Positions 50,504 through 60,172 of a stretch of DNA of 64,000 bases are shown here, in pieces. How positions within the stretch are numbered: the first letter of the stretch is position 1; each line of letters begins with the position of its first letter. Origin of the DNA: an uncultured Chelatococcus sp. (GTDB taxonomy: Bacteria > Pseudomonadota > Alphaproteobacteria > Rhizobiales > Beijerinckiaceae); NCBI GenBank assembly GCA_937863995.1, contig CALMIK010000089.1, positions 54,511 to 118,510 of the forward strand, given 5' to 3'. The notes below the pieces were generated by a model. It worked only from the letters and a program-made list of their open reading frames with translations, did no database searches and was not told the origin of the DNA. Both the position numbers and the translations under genes were made by a program.

Positions 50504-51166
50504 TCAAAAAAACGCCGTCAGGCCCGCGACCAGGGCCAGCACGAAACTTGCGCTCAGGCTGATGCCCACCGCCCCGACCGCGAGCCCGCCCAGAACCACG
50601 AGGCCGTCGCGCTCGACGAGGCCGAGGCCGATGAGGCAGGTCGCGATTCCCGGCGGTATCTGGCCGATGATCGGCGCTGCCGTCAACAGGCTCAGCGCCA
50701 CCAGCAGGAACGCGCCGCCGAGCACGCGAAAGCGCAAACGCGTGTCGAAGAAAACGAGGCGCCGGCGCGACCATTGCTCCAGCCGCCGTACATAGGGCAA
50801 GGCGCGCGTAACCGCCCGGGCGGCATCAGTGCGCGACACCGATTTGTGCAGCAGGCGCTGCGGCACCCAGGGCGTCGTGCGCCCGAACACCATCTGCAGC
50901 GCGACGCCCACCAGCAGGAAACCGCATATCATGGGAATCGGCGGCGGCATCGGCAGGCAGTTGGGCAGGCCGAGCAGCACGATGAGCACGCCGAACGTCT
51001 GCGGCCCCAGCACGTGCATGATCTCGCCGAGCGTCAGGCGCTCACCCTCGCCCTCCGCGAGAGCCACCAGGATGGATGAAGTGCGAGAACCGTTCCGGGA
51101 CAGGATGAACACCCGCGCTGAGAGGGAGAGACGAAACGGACCGAAGCCTGAAGGACGCAAATGCAT
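50504..51166 (-). CDS. exoD: ExoD-family membrane protein
   Basis: A 220-residue integral membrane protein of the ExoD family, named after a Sinorhizobium gene affecting exopolysaccharide and alkali tolerance. The core starts LTLGEIMHVLGPQTFGVLIVLLGLPNCLPMPPPIP (conserved proline loop, LPNCLPMPPP). PLRIGQIPP-like IIGQIPPGIATCLIGLGLVERDG follows, and the protein ends with a hydrophobic helix. The start is uncertain: ATG 51166 lacks a good ribosome binding site and a GTG within VFILSRNG is possible. The 5' end lies opposite the leader of the O-antigen-ligase gene. Confidence 0.8.
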   Translation of the reverse strand: MHLRPSGFGPFRLSLSARVFILSRNGSRTSSILVALAEGEGERLTLGEIMHVLGPQTFGVLIVLLGLPNCLPMPPPIPMICGFLLVGVALQMVFGRTTPWVPQRLLHKSVSRTDAARAVTRALPYVRRLEQWSRRRLVFFDTRLRFRVLGGAFLLVALSLLTAAPIIGQIPPGIATCLIGLGLVERDGLVVLGGLAVGAVGISLSASFVLALVAGLTAFF

Positions 51167-51304
51167 AGACCATGGCGGCGCGCCGGCCAAGGGATATCGA
51201 TGGTCTGCCGCACGGCCATTGGTGCAAGGCGGCGCGGGGCGCGGATTCGTGCTATTGGCGCGGCATCGATTTCGCCGGCCGCCAATCCAGCCATCAGGGT
51301 CCGC

Positions 51305-52504
51305 ATGTCCGCACGCCATACGTCTGCAAGCAACGTTCACGCCCGCCGCCTCGCCTTCGCCGCGCTGGCGCTGCTGGGCATCCTGCCGGTCGCCATGGTC
51401 ATCGCCAACCGCTCCGCCGCCGCCGTGGTCGCCGTGGCGGGCGCGCTGGCGCTCGCGGCCCACCTTGCGGCGGGCGGGCGGTTGCGCGCTCTCCTGCCCG
51501 CTCCCTCGCCGGCGCTTTACGCAGCGCTCGCCTTCATCGGCTGGGCCGCCGTGTCGCTCGCCTGGAGCCACGCGCCGCGCGCGTCCCTGTTCGTCGCGGC
51601 GGAAGCGGGCCTTCCCTTTCTCGGCGGCGTGCTGCTGCTCCTGACCCTCACGCGGCCGCTGCCGCGATGGTTCGTGCGCGTGGCGGCGCTCGCCTTCGCG
51701 GTTGCGTGCCTCACCGTCATCGTCGAGCTGGTGCTGGGCCTCGGCTCGCGCGCCGCGCTCGGGCTGCGGGCGCAGACCTTCATCTTCAACCGCCCGGTGA
51801 TGATGATGCTGATGCTCGGCTTCCCGCTCGCCATCCAGATGGAGCGCCTCGGCTGGCGGCCATGGGCGCTGGCGCTGGGCGCACTGCTGATCGTCACCAT
51901 CGAGTTCGCCACCTCGGGCGCGGCGATGCTCGGCCTGCTGCTGGCGCTGCCGACCTTCATCCTCGCCCTGTGGAGCCGGCGCATCGGCGTAGCACTTGCC
52001 TCCGCCATGCTGGCCGGCTGCCTGCTGCTCGCGCCGGTGAAGGGCGACCTGCTCGCGGCGATCATGCCCGACTGGCTGTTGCAGCGGCTCGAATCCGTCC
52101 ACGCCGCCGACCGCATCGAGATCTGGCAGGATTTCGCCGCCGCCTTCCACCAGCGCCCCCTGACCGGCGCGGGCTTCGGCACCAGCGCGAAGATGGCCGA
52201 AGCGCCCTTCGTCGCCGACATCCCGTCCGAGCGCGGCCGGCTGCTCGCCGCCGGCCACCCCCACGACGGCTTCCTGCAGATCTGGGCCGAACTCGGCCTC
52301 GTCGGCGCGCTGCTCGCGGCGCTCAACGGCTTCTTCATCCTGCGCGCCATCGCCCGTTTCGACGACCGCATGCTGGCGGCAGCCGCAGCGAGCACCGTCG
52401 CCGCGGCGGCGGTGGTGGCCGTGTTTCACGGCGCGTGGCAGGGCTGGTGGATCGGCGCGCTGATGGCGACAGCCTTCTGGTGCCGCAGCAAAACCGAAAC
52501 GTAA
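51305..52504 (+). CDS. O-antigen ligase/polymerase family membrane protein
   Basis: A 399-residue polytopic protein with about ten membrane helices. The periplasmic loop near residues 275-335 has RIEIWQDFAAAFHQRPLTGAGFGTS and then HPHDGFLQIWAELGLVGALLA, the signature of the Wzy/WaaL/RfaL superfamily (PF04932). Its members join glycan chains to lipid carriers or polymerise them; which glycan is used here cannot be told. ATG 51305 has AGGGTCCGC upstream; an in-frame frame extends to 51161 but lacks support. It is convergent with rpsD. Confidence 0.85.
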   Translation: MSARHTSASNVHARRLAFAALALLGILPVAMVIANRSAAAVVAVAGALALAAHLAAGGRLRALLPAPSPALYAALAFIGWAAVSLAWSHAPRASLFVAAEAGLPFLGGVLLLLTLTRPLPRWFVRVAALAFAVACLTVIVELVLGLGSRAALGLRAQTFIFNRPVMMMLMLGFPLAIQMERLGWRPWALALGALLIVTIEFATSGAAMLGLLLALPTFILALWSRRIGVALASAMLAGCLLLAPVKGDLLAAIMPDWLLQRLESVHAADRIEIWQDFAAAFHQRPLTGAGFGTSAKMAEAPFVADIPSERGRLLAAGHPHDGFLQIWAELGLVGALLAALNGFFILRAIARFDDRMLAAAAASTVAAAAVVAVFHGAWQGWWIGALMATAFWCRSKTET

Positions 52505-52513
52505 AGCCGCAAT

Positions 52514-52540
52514 AAAAAAGGCCGCCCGTGAGGGCGGCCT
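52514..52540 (-). terminator. Rho-independent terminator of rpsD
   Basis: AGGCCGCCC (52519-52527) and GGGCGGCCT (52532-52540) pair over 9 bases around GTGA. On the minus strand a run of six U residues follows (52519-52514). It lies 26 bases after the rpsD stop. No U-tract exists in the other direction, so it mainly serves rpsD. Confidence 0.88.
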
Positions 52541-52565
52541 TCCAATACGATAGCTGCGAAGCCGA

Positions 52566-53183
52566 TCAGCGCGAGTAGAACTCGACGACCAGGTGCGGCT
52601 CCTGCTGCACCGGGTACGGCACGTCGCTGAGGGTCGGCACGCGCACGAAGCGGGCGCTGAGCTTGTGGTGGTCGACGTCGACATAGTCGGGCACGTCACG
52701 CTCGCCGAGCGCGACGGCTTCGAGCACGACGGTGAGCTGGCGCGACGCTTCCTTGACCTCGATCACGTCGCCGGGACGCACGAGGTAGCTCGCGATGTTG
52801 ACGCGGCGGCCGTTGACCTTGACGTGACCGTGGTTCACGAACTGGCGGGCGGCGAACACGGTCGGCACGAACTTGGCGCGGTAGACGACCGCGTCGAGGC
52901 GGCGCTCCAGCAGGCCGATCAGGTTCTCGCCGGTGTCGCCGCGCAGGCGGGCGGCTTCCACGTAGTAGCGGTGGAACTGCTTCTCGGAGATGTTGCCGTA
53001 GTAGCCCTTCAGGCGCTGCTTGGCGCGCAGCTGGGTGCCGAAGTCCGACAGCTTGCCCTTGCGGCGCTGGCCGTGCTGGCCGGGGCCGTATTCGCGGCGG
53101 TTGACGGGGCTCTTCGGGCGGCCCCAGATGTTCAGGCCAAGGCGGCGGTCAATCTTGTACTTGGCCGAAATTCTCTTCGACAT
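52566..53183 (-). CDS. rpsD: 30S ribosomal protein S4
   Basis: A 205-residue primary 16S rRNA-binding protein. It begins [23 protein letters not shown], with the S4 signature [35 protein letters not shown] centred near residue 100 (the S4 RNA-binding domain). The length is standard. It is a single gene, with a 173-base leader (53184-53356) in which I see no further gene; S4 autoregulation cannot be judged here. Confidence 0.97.
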   Translation of the reverse strand: MSKRISAKYKIDRRLGLNIWGRPKSPVNRREYGPGQHGQRRKGKLSDFGTQLRAKQRLKGYYGNISEKQFHRYYVEAARLRGDTGENLIGLLERRLDAVVYRAKFVPTVFAARQFVNHGHVKVNGRRVNIASYLVRPGDVIEVKEASRQLTVVLEAVALGERDVPDYVDVDHHKLSARFVRVPTLSDVPYPVQQEPHLVVEFYSR

Positions 53184-53356
53184 TCGCGTGTCCTCTCAAA
53201 CAGGCTGGACTATGAGGAACGCGCCCTCCTCTTCCCCCTGACGGGGAGACGACAGGACCAGCGCCGGAAAGCGCGGTCCACGGGAGCGTAAAACGCCAGC
53301 GCGAGCCGTCAAGGCCCGCGCAGGTGGGTGCTTCCTATCGTCCTTCGCGGCGGATG

Positions 53357-54232
53357 TCAAACGCCTGTCACATCGGAGACGCGAATTTCCGGGGCATGAA
53401 GCCCACCCTCGCCGCCATCCACCAGCAGGCCCCTTGCCTGCAACGCGCGCGCCAGCGCCACGGGCGGCTCCCGGCCCGAGGTGAACAGCGCCCGCGCCGG
53501 TCCTGCCTCCCGCGCGCCGGAGGGCGCCTCGCCGATGAGCTGCACCATGCGCCGGCCTATGGCGGGCGCGGGATCTATCCACGTCACCGGCCAGGGCGCG
53601 AGCCGGTCGAGGCGCGCTTGCAGCAGCGGATAATGCGTGCAGGCGAGCACCACCATGTCGGTGCGCGCGCCATCGCGCTCGATGAACACGGGCGCGATCT
53701 CGTCGCGCAGCACCGCGTCGTCCACGGGCGTGCCCGCAAGCTCCAGCTCGGCGAATCCCGCAAGCCGCGTCGAGCCGACGAGGTGCACGTTGCACGAATC
53801 GGCGAATTTGCGAATGAGATCGTGGGTGTAGACGCGCGCAACCGTGCCCGGCGTCGCCAGCACCGAAACCTCGCCCGTCAGCGTCTGCTCGGCGGCGGGC
53901 TTGATGGCCGGCACGGTGCCGACGAACGGAATCGAGAACCGCGCCCGCAGCGCCGGCAGCACCAGGGTCGACGCCGTGTTGCAGGCGATGACGACGATGT
54001 CGGGCGCATGCTGGCCGATGAGACCAGCGATCACGTCCACCACGCGCGCCAGCAGCACGTCGGCATCCATCGCGCCATAGGGAAACCCGGCGTCGTCGGC
54101 CACGTAGACGAAGCGCGCATCGGGGCGCGCCCGGCGTAGCTCGGAAAAGACGGTGAGGCCCCCCACACCCGAATCGAACACCAGCACGCGCGGCGTGCCG
54201 GCAGTGTCTGGCGCAAAAGCATCCATGCTCAT
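53357..54232 (-). CDS. murI: Glutamate racemase
   Basis: A 291-residue cofactor-independent racemase that supplies D-glutamate for peptidoglycan. VFDSGVGGLTVFSELR (from residue 18), the first catalytic Cys in IACNTASTLVLP, and the second in VLACTHYPLLQ are all present. GAGGAG lies 9 bases before ATG 54232. It is 28 bases downstream of trmJ on the same strand and may be co-transcribed with it. Confidence 0.95.
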   Translation of the reverse strand: MSMDAFAPDTAGTPRVLVFDSGVGGLTVFSELRRARPDARFVYVADDAGFPYGAMDADVLLARVVDVIAGLIGQHAPDIVVIACNTASTLVLPALRARFSIPFVGTVPAIKPAAEQTLTGEVSVLATPGTVARVYTHDLIRKFADSCNVHLVGSTRLAGFAELELAGTPVDDAVLRDEIAPVFIERDGARTDMVVLACTHYPLLQARLDRLAPWPVTWIDPAPAIGRRMVQLIGEAPSGAREAGPARALFTSGREPPVALARALQARGLLVDGGEGGLHAPEIRVSDVTGV

Positions 54233-54260
54233 GGCGGAAGGCTCCTCATCGCCTCCTGTT

Positions 54261-55055
54261 TTAGCTCTTGTCCGTTAACGGATCATCCTTTTTCGGCACC
54301 GGCCCGCGCCGCAGGGCGCCGGCCGCGCCGCGCAACGTCTTGACGTCCTGCTCGGTCATGGAAAGGCGCAGCAGGATATCGCGCAGGTTGCGGATCATGG
54401 CGGGCTTCTTTTCCTGAGCCGGGAAAAAGCCGCAGGAGTCGAGCTCGTCCTCGAGCCAGTTGAAGAACGACACCAGCGCCGCGCGCGTGGCCGGCGGCGA
54501 GCGTTCCTCCAGGCTGAACGGCAACTGCCCGTGCGCCTGCTTGAACCACTCGTAGCCCACGAGCAGCACCGCCTGCGCGAGATTGAGCGAGGCGTTGGCC
54601 GGATCGACCGGAAAAGTAATGATCGCGTCCGCCAGAGCCACCTCGTCGTTGTCGAGACCGGTGCGCTCCCGTCCGAACAGGATGCCGACCTTCTCGCCGA
54701 AGCCGATGCGCCCGTGCATCTGGCCGATGGCGGCATCGGCGTCGAACACGCGCTTCATCTGCCCGCGCTCGCGGGCGGTCGTCGCGTAGACGGCGTTGAG
54801 ATCGGCCACCGCCGACATCAGATCGGGGTAGACCTGCGCGCGGTCCAGCACATGGGCGGCGTTGGCGGCGGTGACGATGGCGCGTTCGTTGGGCCACCCG
54901 TCGCGCGGATTAACGATGCGCATGTCGGAGAGGCCGAAGTTCGCCATGGCGCGCGCCGCCATGCCGATGTTCTCGCCCATCTGCGGCTCGACGAGGATGA
55001 TCTGCGGTCCGCCCGTGAGGGGCGTCAGGCTGTGGTTGGTTCCGGCACCGGTCAT
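54261..55055 (-). CDS. trmJ: tRNA (cytidine/uridine(32)-2'-O)-methyltransferase, TrmJ family
   Basis: A 264-residue SPOUT methyltransferase. The N-terminal motif IILVEPQMGENIGMAARAMANFG is that of TrmJ-type enzymes. The trefoil-knot cofactor site is built from GILFGRERTGLDNDEVALAD and the Asn-rich ASLNLAQAVLLVGYEW. It 2'-O-methylates position 32 of tRNA by family inference; the exact base preference is not visible. The C-terminal extension contains helices that resemble the TrmJ dimerisation tail. Confidence 0.9.
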   Translation of the reverse strand: MTGAGTNHSLTPLTGGPQIILVEPQMGENIGMAARAMANFGLSDMRIVNPRDGWPNERAIVTAANAAHVLDRAQVYPDLMSAVADLNAVYATTARERGQMKRVFDADAAIGQMHGRIGFGEKVGILFGRERTGLDNDEVALADAIITFPVDPANASLNLAQAVLLVGYEWFKQAHGQLPFSLEERSPPATRAALVSFFNWLEDELDSCGFFPAQEKKPAMIRNLRDILLRLSMTEQDVKTLRGAAGALRRGPVPKKDDPLTDKS

Positions 55056-55147
55056 GAAGGTCTTTCAGGATAGGCGTGAGAAAAACGGCCTTTTATCCCA
55101 TCGCATCCCCGCGCACCAGCGCGACCTCGCGGCCGGCGCGGCGCGCC

Positions 55148-56974
55148 TCACTCCACCGTGACCGATTTCGCCAGGTTGCGCGGCTGGTCGACATCCTTAC
55201 CCATGACGCGGGCCGTGTGATACGACAGCAGCTGCACCGGCAGCGCGTAGATCAGCGGCACCACGGCGGGGTGCACGTGCGGCATCTCGATGGCCGTCTC
55301 GCCGGCAAGGCCCGCTTCGCTCGCCACGCTCCTGTCGCCGATCAGGATGATGTTGCCGCCGCGCGCGGCAACCTCCTGCACGTTCGACACCGTCTTCTCG
55401 AACACGCCGTCGCGCGGCGCGAGCACGATGACCGGCATCGCCTCGTCGATCAGCGCGATCGGCCCGTGCTTCAGCTCGCCCGCCGCGTAGCCCTCGGCGT
55501 GGATGTAGGACAGCTCCTTCAGCTTCAGCGCGCCCTCGAGCGCCAGCGGATAGGACAGGCCGCGCCCCAGGTAGAGCACGTCCTTGGCGCGGGCGAGGTC
55601 GCGCGCCACCACCTCGATGTCGCCCTCGCGCGCCAGAACACGCGTCATCAGCGCCGGAATGCCGACGAGCGCCGCGACGAGTTCCTGCTCCCGCTCCGCC
55701 GACAGCACGCCGCGCGCCCGCCCGGCATGAATCGCGAGCGACAGCAGCACCGCGAGCTGGCAGGTGAACGCCTTCGTCGAGGCCACGCCGATCTCCGGCC
55801 CCGCCAGCGTCGGCGCCACCACCGTGCTCTCGCGCGCGATCGTGGAGGTCGGCACGTTGACGACGGCGAGCGACGGCCAGCCGCCCTGCGTGGTGTAGCG
55901 CAACGAGGCCAGCGTATCCGCCGTCTCGCCCGACTGCGAGATGAACAGCGCCAGCCCCCGGCCCGCGAGCGGCGGCTCGCGGTAGCGGAACTCCGACGCC
56001 ACGTCGATCTCCACCGGCAGGCCGGCAAGCTGCTCGAACCAGTACTTGGCGATGGTGCCGGCGTAATAGGCCGTGCCGCAGCCAACGATCACCAGCCTGT
56101 CGAGAGACGCGAAGTCGATGGCGACGTTCTCGGGCAGGCTCACGGCGCCGGTGGCGAGATCGACGTAATGCGCGATGGTGCGGCCGACGACTTCCGGCTG
56201 CTCATGGATTTCCTTGGCCATGAAGTGGCTGAAGTTGCCCTTGTCGGCAAGCAGCGCCCCAGGCGCCACGACACTGACGGGGCGCGCCACCTGCCGGTTG
56301 CCGGCATCGAAGAACGTCACCTGCGCGCGCGACAGCACGACCCAGTCGCCGTCGTCGAGGTAGCTGATGCGGTCGGTGAAGGGCGCGAGCGCGAGCGCGT
56401 CCGAGCCGAGATAATTCTCGCCGTCGCCGTAGCCCACCGCCAGCGGTGCGCCGGAGCGCGCGCCGATCAGAAGATCGTCCTCACCGGCGAAGAGGAAGGC
56501 GAGCGCGAAAGCGCCGCGCAGGCGCGGCAGAACCTCGCGAACAGCGTCTACAGGCGGCGCGCCCCGCGCCAGCGCCTGATCCACCAGAAGCGCCACCACC
56601 TCCGTGTCGGTCTGGGTGGAGAAATGCACGCCCTCCGCGGCAAGCTCGTCGCGCAGCTCGCGAAAGTTCTCGATGATGCCGTTGTGCACCACGGCCACCC
56701 GCTCGGTGGCATGCGGATGGGCGTTCTGCTCGGTGGGGCGGCCGTGGGTGGCCCAGCGCGTGTGGCCGATGCCGGTCGTGCCGTGGAGCGGGTGCGCCGC
56801 CAGACGGTCGGCCAGGTTGCGCAACTTGCCTTCGGCCCGCACGCGCGTCAGCACGCCGTTCTCAAGGGTGGCCACGCCGGCCGAATCGTAGCCGCGGTAT
56901 TCCAGCCGCTTCAGCGCGTCGACGAGATCCCCCGCCACCGCCGCCCTGCCGAGAATGCCAATAATGCCGCACAT
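55148..56974 (-). CDS. glmS: Glutamine-fructose-6-phosphate aminotransferase (isomerizing)
   Basis: A 608-residue enzyme that makes glucosamine-6-phosphate for cell-wall and lipid A synthesis. Cys2 in MCGIIGILG is the glutaminase nucleophile, and HTRWATHGRPTEQNAHPH is the glutamine-binding loop. The sugar-isomerase half has ISQSGETADTLASLRY and ends KSVTVE. It lies 143 bases downstream of glmU on the same strand; the pair supplies UDP-GlcNAc. No glmS ribozyme was noticed in the leader. Confidence 0.96.
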   Translation of the reverse strand: MCGIIGILGRAAVAGDLVDALKRLEYRGYDSAGVATLENGVLTRVRAEGKLRNLADRLAAHPLHGTTGIGHTRWATHGRPTEQNAHPHATERVAVVHNGIIENFRELRDELAAEGVHFSTQTDTEVVALLVDQALARGAPPVDAVREVLPRLRGAFALAFLFAGEDDLLIGARSGAPLAVGYGDGENYLGSDALALAPFTDRISYLDDGDWVVLSRAQVTFFDAGNRQVARPVSVVAPGALLADKGNFSHFMAKEIHEQPEVVGRTIAHYVDLATGAVSLPENVAIDFASLDRLVIVGCGTAYYAGTIAKYWFEQLAGLPVEIDVASEFRYREPPLAGRGLALFISQSGETADTLASLRYTTQGGWPSLAVVNVPTSTIARESTVVAPTLAGPEIGVASTKAFTCQLAVLLSLAIHAGRARGVLSAEREQELVAALVGIPALMTRVLAREGDIEVVARDLARAKDVLYLGRGLSYPLALEGALKLKELSYIHAEGYAAGELKHGPIALIDEAMPVIVLAPRDGVFEKTVSNVQEVAARGGNIILIGDRSVASEAGLAGETAIEMPHVHPAVVPLIYALPVQLLSYHTARVMGKDVDQPRNLAKSVTVE

Positions 56975-57117
56975 GCGTCGTTCCGTCCGTTCAGATAGAT
57001 TCGTCGAGATGCCGTAGAAAGATCTAGCCCAGGGCCGCAGGCAGTCCCAATCACGTTAAATGACCGTTTGTGACCCTCGGACGCGGCGCTGACACGTGAC
57101 CAGATCCCGCAAGCCCG

Positions 57118-58512
57118 TCAGGCTTTGTCCTTCGGCAGGGCATGGGCGGCGCGCCAGCGGCTGGCCCAGTCTTCCTTGATCGCCTGGCGGCCCCGCCCCA
57201 GCGCCAGCGCGTCGGCGGGCACGTCATCCGTCACCACCGACCCCGAGCCCACATAGGCCCCCGTGCCGACGCTCACCGGCGCGACCAGCGACGAATTGGA
57301 ACCGATGAATGCCCCCGCGCCGATGCGGGTAGCGTGCTTGCGGAAACCGTCATAGTTGCAGGTGATGGTGCCGGCGCCGATGTTCGTGCCGGCGCCCACG
57401 TCCGCATCGCCGAGATAGGTGAGATGCCCCACCTTGACACCCTCGTGGAGGGTGGAATTCTTGATCTCGACGAAATTGCCCACATGCGCCCCGGCCCCAA
57501 GCCGCGCACCGGGCCGCAGGCGGGCGAAAGGCCCGACATCCGCGCCGCCCGCCACCGCGGCGCCCGCGAGGTGCGAGAAGGCCCGCACCACAGCGCCTTC
57601 CTCCACGACCACGCCGGGGCCGAACACGACATGGGGCTCCACCACCACGTCGCGGCCTAGCCGCGTGTCGAAGGAGAAGAACACCGTCTCCGGCGCCACC
57701 AGCGTGACGCCCGCGCGCAGCGCCGCAAGGCGAAGCCGGCTCTGGATGGCCGCTTCGGCCTCGGCAAGCTGCACCCGGTCGTTGATGCCGAGCAGTTCCG
57801 CCTCGTCCGCGACGAGCGCCCGCGTGGCAAGGCCCGCCGCCCGCGCGTGGGCGACGACATCCGTGAGGTAGAACTCACCCTTGGCGTTCCGGTTGTCGAC
57901 GGCGTCGAGCAGCGCCAGCGCCTGCGCGCCCGCCAGCGCCATGATGCCGCCGTTGCACAGTCGAATGGCGCGCTCGGCCTCGCTGGCGTCGCGGTGCTCG
58001 CGGATGGCGACCAGTTCGTCGCCCTCCAGCAGCAGGCGGCCGTAGCCCGTTGGATCGCGCGCCTCGAAGCCGAGCACGGCCACCGCCGCGCCCTCCCTCA
58101 ATGCCGCGCGCAGGCGGGCGATGGTTTCGGGGCGCACCAGAGGCGTGTCGCCGAACAGCACGATGACATCGTCGGCGCCCACTGCGAGCGCCTCGCGCGC
58201 CGCCAGCACGGCGTGCGCCGTGCCAAGCCTCTCCTGCTGCACGTGGATGCTCGCGCCGGGCGCGGCGCGGCGCACCTCGGCCTCGACGTCCGCACGCCCC
58301 GGCCCGATGACAACGGCGACCGTCGCGACATCCGCAGCGTCGACCGCGTCGAGAACGTGCGAGACGATGGCCCGTCCGGCGATCGGATGCAGGATTTTCG
58401 GCAGGCGCGAGAGCATGCGCGTGCCCTCGCCCGCCGCCAGCACCACCGCGAGCGCCCGCCGCTCTCCCTCATGGAGAGCGACGGTAGAAGAAGAAGCGTG
58501 ATCCGCAGACAT
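57118..58512 (-). CDS. glmU: Bifunctional UDP-N-acetylglucosamine pyrophosphorylase/GlcN-1-P acetyltransferase
   Basis: A 464-residue two-domain enzyme. The N-terminal uridyltransferase has [10 protein letters not shown] (residues 24-33) and [11 protein letters not shown]. The C-terminal left-handed beta helix consists of hexapeptide repeats such as [24 protein letters not shown], and has [17 protein letters not shown]. It precedes glmS on the same strand. The first 18 residues are a poorly conserved extension beyond the usual start. Confidence 0.95.
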   Translation of the reverse strand: MSADHASSSTVALHEGERRALAVVLAAGEGTRMLSRLPKILHPIAGRAIVSHVLDAVDAADVATVAVVIGPGRADVEAEVRRAAPGASIHVQQERLGTAHAVLAAREALAVGADDVIVLFGDTPLVRPETIARLRAALREGAAVAVLGFEARDPTGYGRLLLEGDELVAIREHRDASEAERAIRLCNGGIMALAGAQALALLDAVDNRNAKGEFYLTDVVAHARAAGLATRALVADEAELLGINDRVQLAEAEAAIQSRLRLAALRAGVTLVAPETVFFSFDTRLGRDVVVEPHVVFGPGVVVEEGAVVRAFSHLAGAAVAGGADVGPFARLRPGARLGAGAHVGNFVEIKNSTLHEGVKVGHLTYLGDADVGAGTNIGAGTITCNYDGFRKHATRIGAGAFIGSNSSLVAPVSVGTGAYVGSGSVVTDDVPADALALGRGRQAIKEDWASRWRAAHALPKDKA

Positions 58513-58643
58513 CGGCCGACTCGGTCATTGAAACTGTTACAGCACCCGGCGCAGTTTTTGCCGAAACGCCTGCTTCCGCAAGCCCGGAAGACTGCCGGCA
58601 ACTATGGCGCCAACAGGTAAACGAACTCAGGCCGGCCTCATCG

Positions 58644-59057
58644 TCAACCCTGCTTGCGGAACGTCAGCCGGCTGTGGCCGAAATAATTGAGCACCGGCCC
58701 GACGATCACCGTCAGCGCCAGCGTGGCGAGCGGAACGAAGCCGAGCGCCTCGCCGATCAGAGCCGCGACCACACCCCACACCAGCACAACGGAGTTGGCC
58801 ATCTGAAAACGCACGAACCCCCGCCACGACAGCGAAGCCGCGAACGTCCACAGGCAATTGGCGTAATAGGACCAGATGCTCGCCACGCCATAGCCGAGGC
58901 AGTTGCCTAGAAGCTGCGACCCACCGCCCCTGATAACGAGGAGGAACACCACCGCATGCATGCCGGTCGCGACGCCGCCCACGAGGCAAAAGCGCAGGAA
59001 CGGATGGCGCAACGCCCTGTCCAATGCCTTGTCGATAACGCGTTCGCGCGCGGCCAT
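58644..59057 (-). CDS. GtrA-family membrane protein
   Basis: A 137-residue protein with four predicted helices. FLRFCLVGGVATGMHAVVFLLVI and SIWSYYANCLWTFAA are GtrA signatures. GtrA proteins are thought to assist flipping of undecaprenyl-phosphate-linked sugars made by the neighbouring glycosyltransferase. It starts 6 bases after the glycosyltransferase stop, which fits a GtrB-GtrA pair. No gtrC-type gene follows; glmU comes next, about 130 bases on. Confidence 0.85.
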   Translation of the reverse strand: MAARERVIDKALDRALRHPFLRFCLVGGVATGMHAVVFLLVIRGGGSQLLGNCLGYGVASIWSYYANCLWTFAASLSWRGFVRFQMANSVVLVWGVVAALIGEALGFVPLATLALTVIVGPVLNYFGHSRLTFRKQG

Positions 59058-59063
59058 GGCTCT

Positions 59064-60047
59064 CTACGCCTCGACCCGCGCGCTCTCCTCGCGCCGCAGC
59101 GCGGGGCCAGGAACGGTCTGCCCATGCACGGCGCGAATAACGAACACCGGCCGCTGCTTGCTTTCGAGATAGGTGCGGCCGAGATACTCGCCCAGAATGC
59201 CGATGCCCACCAGTTGCATCCCGCCCATGAACAGGATGGCCGACATCAGCGAGGCATAACCCGGCACGTCGCGCCCGCCCACCAGCGTGGAGATAATCAG
59301 GACGAGGCCGTAGAGAAACGCGAGCCCCGCGATGGTCGCGCCGATATACGTCCATACCCGCAGCGGCCAGGTGCTGAAGCTGGTGATGCCTTCCAGCGCC
59401 AGATTCCACAGCCGCCACTTGTTCCATTTGGTTGAACCTGCGACGCGCGGCTCGCGCGCGAACTCGATGCTGGCGCGCCGGAACCCGACCCAGGCGAAAA
59501 TGCCCTTCATGAAACGCTGCCGCTCGGGCAGGGAGTTGACGACATCCACCACCTGCCGCGACATCAGGCGGAAATCGCCGGTGTTCTCGGGGATCGGCTG
59601 GTGAGAAATGGCGTTGTGCAGCTTGTAGAAGCTCTCGGCGGAAAAGCGCTTCAGGAACGTGTCGGAGCTGCGGTCGGCGCGCCGGCCCTCGACGACGTCA
59701 TAACCCTCTTCCGTCCACAGACGCACCATTTCCGGAATGATCTCGGGGGGGTCCTGCAGATCCGCGTCGATGGGGATGACGGCGTCGCCGCGCGCCACGG
59801 TGAGGCCGGCGGTGAGCGCCGCTTCCTTGCCGAAGTTGCGCGCCAGCTCCACCACCCGCACGCGCGGATCGGCCGCCGCACGCGCCGTCAGCAGCGCCAG
59901 CGTGCCGTCCTTGCTGCCGTCGTCGACACAGACGAACTCGACGTCGTAGTCGGGCAGCTTCTCGGCAAGCAAGGCCGACAGCCGCGAGAAGAAGGCGTCG
60001 ATGACTTCCTCTTCATTATAGAAGGGTGTAACGATCGAAAGCAGCAT
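59064..60047 (-). CDS. Family 2 glycosyltransferase, GtrB/DPM1-like
   Basis: A 327-residue membrane-anchored GT-A enzyme that probably transfers a sugar to undecaprenyl phosphate. IVTPFYNEEEVIDAFF at the N-terminus, VDDGSKDGT, and the metal-binding IDADLQDPPEIIPEM are clear. FMKGIFAWVGFRRASIEF and two C-terminal helices (TYIGATIAGLAFLYGLVLII and LMSAILFMGGMQLVGIGIL) are GtrB-typical. ATG 60047 is preferred: AAAGGTTGGC precedes it and it starts directly before the conserved LSIVTPF. Operon with GtrA. Confidence 0.9.
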   Translation of the reverse strand: MLLSIVTPFYNEEEVIDAFFSRLSALLAEKLPDYDVEFVCVDDGSKDGTLALLTARAAADPRVRVVELARNFGKEAALTAGLTVARGDAVIPIDADLQDPPEIIPEMVRLWTEEGYDVVEGRRADRSSDTFLKRFSAESFYKLHNAISHQPIPENTGDFRLMSRQVVDVVNSLPERQRFMKGIFAWVGFRRASIEFAREPRVAGSTKWNKWRLWNLALEGITSFSTWPLRVWTYIGATIAGLAFLYGLVLIISTLVGGRDVPGYASLMSAILFMGGMQLVGIGILGEYLGRTYLESKQRPVFVIRAVHGQTVPGPALRREESARVEA

Positions 60048-60172
60048 GCCAACCTTTCCCATCCCAACGGTTCCGGACAAGAGTTGACATATAGCTTTCG
60101 ATATAACGACACAATTCTATTGATAACGCATTTCGCGAAATCTCCCGTTACGGGATATTCGCGCGGGGTTCA